Source of the DNA: Chloroflexi bacterium TSY | GTDB taxonomy: Bacteria > Chloroflexota > Anaerolineae > Caldilineales > Caldilineaceae | NCBI GenBank assembly: GCA_019217005.1 | Contig: JAHBNG010000142.1 | Span: forward strand, 1 to 36,068 | Reading direction: 5' to 3' | DNA length: 36,068 nt | Shown: piece by piece, positions 33,358 to 36,068 of the stretch | Layout of the letters: each line of letters opens with the position of its first letter | Position numbering within the stretch: position 1 is the stretch's first letter | The notes under the pieces: model-generated | What the model was told of the DNA's origin: nothing | Seen by the model: the letters and a program-made list of their open reading frames with translations, nothing else | The model's database searches: none | Made by a program: the position numbers and the translations under genes

Positions 33358-33861
33358 TCACCCATTCATCTTCTCTGCTGCCAAACCTACCGCTTCCACG
33401 ATATGCTGATACCCCGTACAGCGGCAGATATTGCCAGTGAGGGCTTCACGGATTTCCTCTTCCGTGGGCGTGGGATTTTCCTCCAAGAATGGCACCATGC
33501 TGAGCATAATCCCAGCTGTACAGAAGCCACATTGGAGTCCATGGGTCTCATGAAAGGCTTGTTGAATCGGGTGGAGTGAGTCTATATCATCCGCAGAGAC
33601 AGAGTCGAAGTTACCCGAAGCCAATCCTTCTACAGTTGTCAAAGTGTGTCCTTGAGTCTGAATCGCTAGCATCAAACAGGAGCGCACTGCCTGTCCGTCC
33701 AGCAGAACCGTACAGGCACCGCAAACACCATGCTCACAGCCCACATGCGTGCCAGTCAGCCCCAATTCATGGCGCAAAAAATCGCTCAGAAGTAAACGCG
33801 GTTCGACCGTGCGTTCATAAGCGACGCCATTAACAGTCACGCTGAATGATAGTTCTGACAT
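33358..33861 (-). CDS. molybdenum hydroxylase 2Fe-2S small subunit
   Basis: 167 residues. The N-terminal plant-ferredoxin-type cluster site is CEHGVCGACTVLLDG (plus the Cys in VRSCLML); the C-terminal second cluster site is LQCGFCTAGIMLS and NICRCTGYQHIVEA. These two [2Fe-2S] clusters carry electrons from the molybdenum site to FAD. An AGGAG site precedes the ATG, and it lies between the FAD and Moco subunit genes, the usual order in some CoxMSL operons. Confidence 0.94.
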   Translation of the reverse strand: MSELSFSVTVNGVAYERTVEPRLLLSDFLRHELGLTGTHVGCEHGVCGACTVLLDGQAVRSCLMLAIQTQGHTLTTVEGLASGNFDSVSADDIDSLHPIQQAFHETHGLQCGFCTAGIMLSMVPFLEENPTPTEEEIREALTGNICRCTGYQHIVEAVGLAAEKMNG

Positions 33862-33945
33862 TTAAAATACTCCTACTCTCAACAAGATGACACGCGAATG
33901 AGAATATGATGCTGAAAAGAACACCGAAAGATCTCATGTTTTCAT

Positions 33946-34827
33946 CTAATCAGCGGTGACTGCTCGTTGCAGCGCATCCCGCAACGCCCGCTGTGCCAGC
34001 ACTGTGGCCAGATGTCGCCGGTAGGCGCTAGATGCATGAATATCTGATGACGGATCAATGTCTTCTGTGGCGGCCACTTGAGCAGCGGTTTCGATGGCTG
34101 CGGGAGTAATTGCTTGCCCGACCAACGTATTGATTGCCTGGGTTGCAGCCATCGGACCAGGACCAACGCTCAAGAAGACCAAATTCGCAGCTTGACACAC
34201 ATCTTGTTCGTCGAGCGTGATCGTTGCGCAGACACCCACCATAGCATAGTCACCATGACGGCGAGCAATTTCGTGGAATCCCCATCCGCTACGTGGTGCG
34301 ATAGCCGGTAACCTGACCTCGACCAGGAGTTCATCTGGCTCTAATGCCGTTAGAAAGAGATCGAGAAAGAAATCCCGTGCTGTAATGCGCCGTTCCCTAT
34401 GCTGACTATGCGCAACACACTCTGCATTGAGAGCAAGCAAAATAGCCGGCAATTCAGCCGCCGGGTCGGCATGAGCAACGCTGCCTCCAAAGGTCCCCCG
34501 ATTTCGAATCTGGGTATGGGCGACGTAAGGCATCGCAGCGTGGACGAGTGGTGCGTATTGTGCGACCAGGTTGCTACGCTCGACCGTGCGCTGGCGTGTC
34601 ATGGCCCCGATTTGCAAACCGCCATCTGGGCTGGATTTGATATAGTCCAACTCCTCAAGAGGATTAATATCAACGAGGACAGATGGCTGCGCTAGGCGAA
34701 AATTCATGGTCGGAATCAAGCTCTGCCCACCAGCCAATATCTTGGCATCCAGTCCATGTTGTGTGAGCTGTTCCGCTGCTTCGTCGACCGTCGTCGGGGC
34801 AACGTAGTTGAAAGGTGCTGGTTTCAT
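33946..34827 (-). CDS. molybdenum hydroxylase FAD-binding medium subunit
   Basis: 293 residues from ATG at 34827 (MKPAPFNYVAPTTVDEAAEQ). An upstream in-frame start at 35043 would run over the cyclase gene in another frame and is rejected. FAD motifs: KILAGGQSLIPTMNFRL (residues about 30-46) and RNRGTFGGSVAHADPAAELP, followed by the CO dehydrogenase flavoprotein C-terminal domain. It accepts electrons from the 2Fe-2S subunit. It begins 14 bases after the cyclase stop, so the two are probably cotranscribed. Confidence 0.93.
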   Translation of the reverse strand: MKPAPFNYVAPTTVDEAAEQLTQHGLDAKILAGGQSLIPTMNFRLAQPSVLVDINPLEELDYIKSSPDGGLQIGAMTRQRTVERSNLVAQYAPLVHAAMPYVAHTQIRNRGTFGGSVAHADPAAELPAILLALNAECVAHSQHRERRITARDFFLDLFLTALEPDELLVEVRLPAIAPRSGWGFHEIARRHGDYAMVGVCATITLDEQDVCQAANLVFLSVGPGPMAATQAINTLVGQAITPAAIETAAQVAATEDIDPSSDIHASSAYRRHLATVLAQRALRDALQRAVTAD

Positions 34828-34841
34828 CGTCAGTTGGACTC

Positions 34842-35596
34842 TTATCCTTCTCGAAAAGCCACAAAACGTCCCCACATGGTCTCGGCCTCCATCGCCTTCT
34901 GCAAATAGGCACCGATGTAGTAGCGACCGCTGGGGGCATTGGCGATATCGCCGCCGATATTTTCTGCGTGGACGATCTTGTTGGGAAAAAGATTCAAGTG
35001 CGTGTCTTGGTAATATTTGTCGAGTGGGAACATTTCGTCCCAATCCATACCAAAATCCTCTTTTAGCTTAGCGTTGGCTTCGGCAAAGGTCTTGGGATGG
35101 AAGACGCGCTGGATGGTGTTCATGGGGTGATCTGTGCTGACGGCATCGATGCCCACCCACTTAATTTTCTTTTGTACACACCATTCTGAGTAGTCGGCGG
35201 AGGGTCCTGGATGTTTGATCATGTATCGGAACTCGTCTGAATCGGGGCTCGCCCAGCCATACTTGTTCCAACCAGTTTTCAGAATTAAGATATCCCCTTC
35301 TTGCACATCAACTACACTCTCGATCATTTCTGGCGTATAGACGCTGGAGTTGCTGACGAGATGGGAGATATCGGCAATCACACCTGGTCCAACCCAATGA
35401 TCCAACGGCATCTGACCAATGGTTCGACCACGAGGCCAGAAGTGAATCTCGCCGTCCATATGAGTTGCCAAGTGAATGCTGGCTTTGCAGATTTCACCGT
35501 TTCGTCCCATGCCAAAATCCTGCCCCCCGTTTATTATAGGTCACGGTCAGCGGCTCATAGTTGGTGAGGCGTCTGGACGCTAAATGGAACGGTCAT
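34842..35596 (-). pseudogene. cyclase/kynurenine formamidase-like hydrolase, frameshifted
   Basis: The main frame from 35510 reads GRNGEICKASIHLATHMDGE, with metal-binding ATHMDGEIHF (the family form is GTHxDxPxHF), then KTGWNKYG, HPGPSADYSEW and WVGIDAVSTDHPMN: PF04199 cyclases. Upstream, another frame supplies the expected N-terminus RRLTNYEPLTVTYNKRG. The join lies in a run of six G (35522-35532 on the minus strand); removing one G gives NKRGQDFGMGRNGEI in one frame. Either a true frameshift or a homopolymer sequencing error. Family members hydrolyse cyclic amides such as N-formylkynurenine or isatin. The exact start is uncertain. Confidence 0.72.
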
Positions 35597-36068
35597 CAAG
35601 CATTTGCGCTGAACGCATGATATCGAAAATTCCTCTTCGCTCATACCGTCAGGCGCTTGGTGGGCCACAACACGTGACCAAGCGGTTCCCACCTCCATAA
35701 AAGGAATCGGTTGAATCATGATCCAAGCTCGCTGGTTGTTGAGCTGGTTGATATCGCCAATAATCGCCTCGGCCAGTAGCAGATGGGCCTTGGGCATTGT
35801 GATGTGAGTCAACTCATAATATTCTTCTGGAGGGAACATCTCGTCCCAGCTTTTGCCATGCTCAGCTTGCAACTTGGCCTCAGCTTTCTCAAAATCGCGG
35901 CCGTGCATGTAGCGAATGGGGGTGTTCATGGGATGCTCAGCACAACCACAATCGACCCCAACGACTTTCAGCTTCATATCCAGCGCCCAACGATAAAAGT
36001 CCATTGATGGGCCGGGATGCCGCACGTAAAACCCAAACTCTTTGCTTTCCACCCCTCCCTGCGCTTCG
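35555..36068 (-). CDS. cyclase-family hydrolase, C-terminal part (5' end outside window)
   Basis: The frame is open to the end of the window; about 170 residues visible. It shares HPGPSMDFYRWALDMKLKVV, GVDCGCAEHPMNTPIRYMHG, KSWDEMFPPEEYYELTHI and an EAIIGDINQL segment with the neighbouring cyclase, so the two are tandem paralogues that have clearly diverged. The metal-binding HxGTHxD part lies outside the window. The last 22 residues (after GMSEEEF) look non-conserved and overlap the start of the next gene, so a 3' frameshift or extended tail is possible. First visible gene of the hydroxylase operon on the minus strand. Confidence 0.82.
   Translation of the reverse strand, partial: EAQGGVESKEFGFYVRHPGPSMDFYRWALDMKLKVVGVDCGCAEHPMNTPIRYMHGRDFEKAEAKLQAEHGKSWDEMFPPEEYYELTHITMPKAHLLLAEAIIGDINQLNNQRAWIMIQPIPFMEVGTAWSRVVAHQAPDGMSEEEFSISCVQRKCLMTVPFSVQTPHQL

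Noticed and set aside
34828..35043. Extended start of the FAD subunit
   Set aside because: The region is the 3' part of the cyclase gene in another frame and lacks family similarity.

Overview
The window looks like a piece of a bacterial chromosome, most probably Chloroflexota (Anaerolineae/Caldilineae type). That placement is inference, from the Tat-type lipoprotein sugar-binding protein, the PF06182-like ABC-2 permeases, the RHH-like/HNH gene remnants and the molybdenum hydroxylase plus cyclase cluster. No rRNA, tRNA or CRISPR array was seen. The region is rich in mobile elements and decayed genes. Several breaks can be reversed on paper to restore exact reading frames.

Bases 1-7089 hold a compact plus-strand operon that resembles anti-phage defence: an AAA_21-type ATPase (5' end outside the window), a DUF4276/TOPRIM-like protein, a NurA-family nuclease, a HerA-family translocase and a DNA methyltransferase. 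An IS701-family element (2484-4098, TTAA target duplication) has cut off the last codons of nurA. Removing it restores a 383-residue NurA whose TGA overlaps the herA ATG. This five-gene combination is the best candidate here for an undescribed system.

Bases 7090-11346 are a scrapyard: a large serine recombinase with a premature TGA and a 215-bp miniature element, its two small companion ORFs, a chloramphenicol-phosphotransferase-like fragment, and a decayed IS1-family element.

Bases 11347-15434 (minus strand) hold an ABC-2 exporter. Its ATPase gene is split by an IS630-family element, which itself carries a 106-bp miniature element. Bases 15857-19369 (minus) hold a carbohydrate ABC importer: binding protein, MalF-like permease and a MalG-like permease with an in-frame TAG. 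An unassigned DDE-transposase IS (19538-21044) follows. A 50-80 bp palindromic repeat occurs five times, always between genes (15576, 16791, 17864, 19442, 24911).

Bases 21226-28467 hold a sulfatase, an NAD-dependent epimerase with an overlapping ArsR regulator, an SRPBCC gene broken by an 8-bp tandem duplication, a metallophosphoesterase, a DUF4177-like small protein, a ClpP-family protease and a convergent matrixin-like metalloprotease. Three other kinds of hairpin repeat lie between these genes. The importer and sulfatase suggest use of sulfated or complex sugars.

Bases 28468-36068 hold a secreted two-domain acidic protein with a strong terminator, a small RHH-like gene broken by a 155-bp miniature element, an HNH-nuclease tail, and a minus-strand catabolic operon: two cyclase/kynurenine-formamidase-like hydrolases (one frameshifted, one running off the window) followed by the FAD, 2Fe-2S and molybdopterin subunits of a xanthine-dehydrogenase-family hydroxylase.
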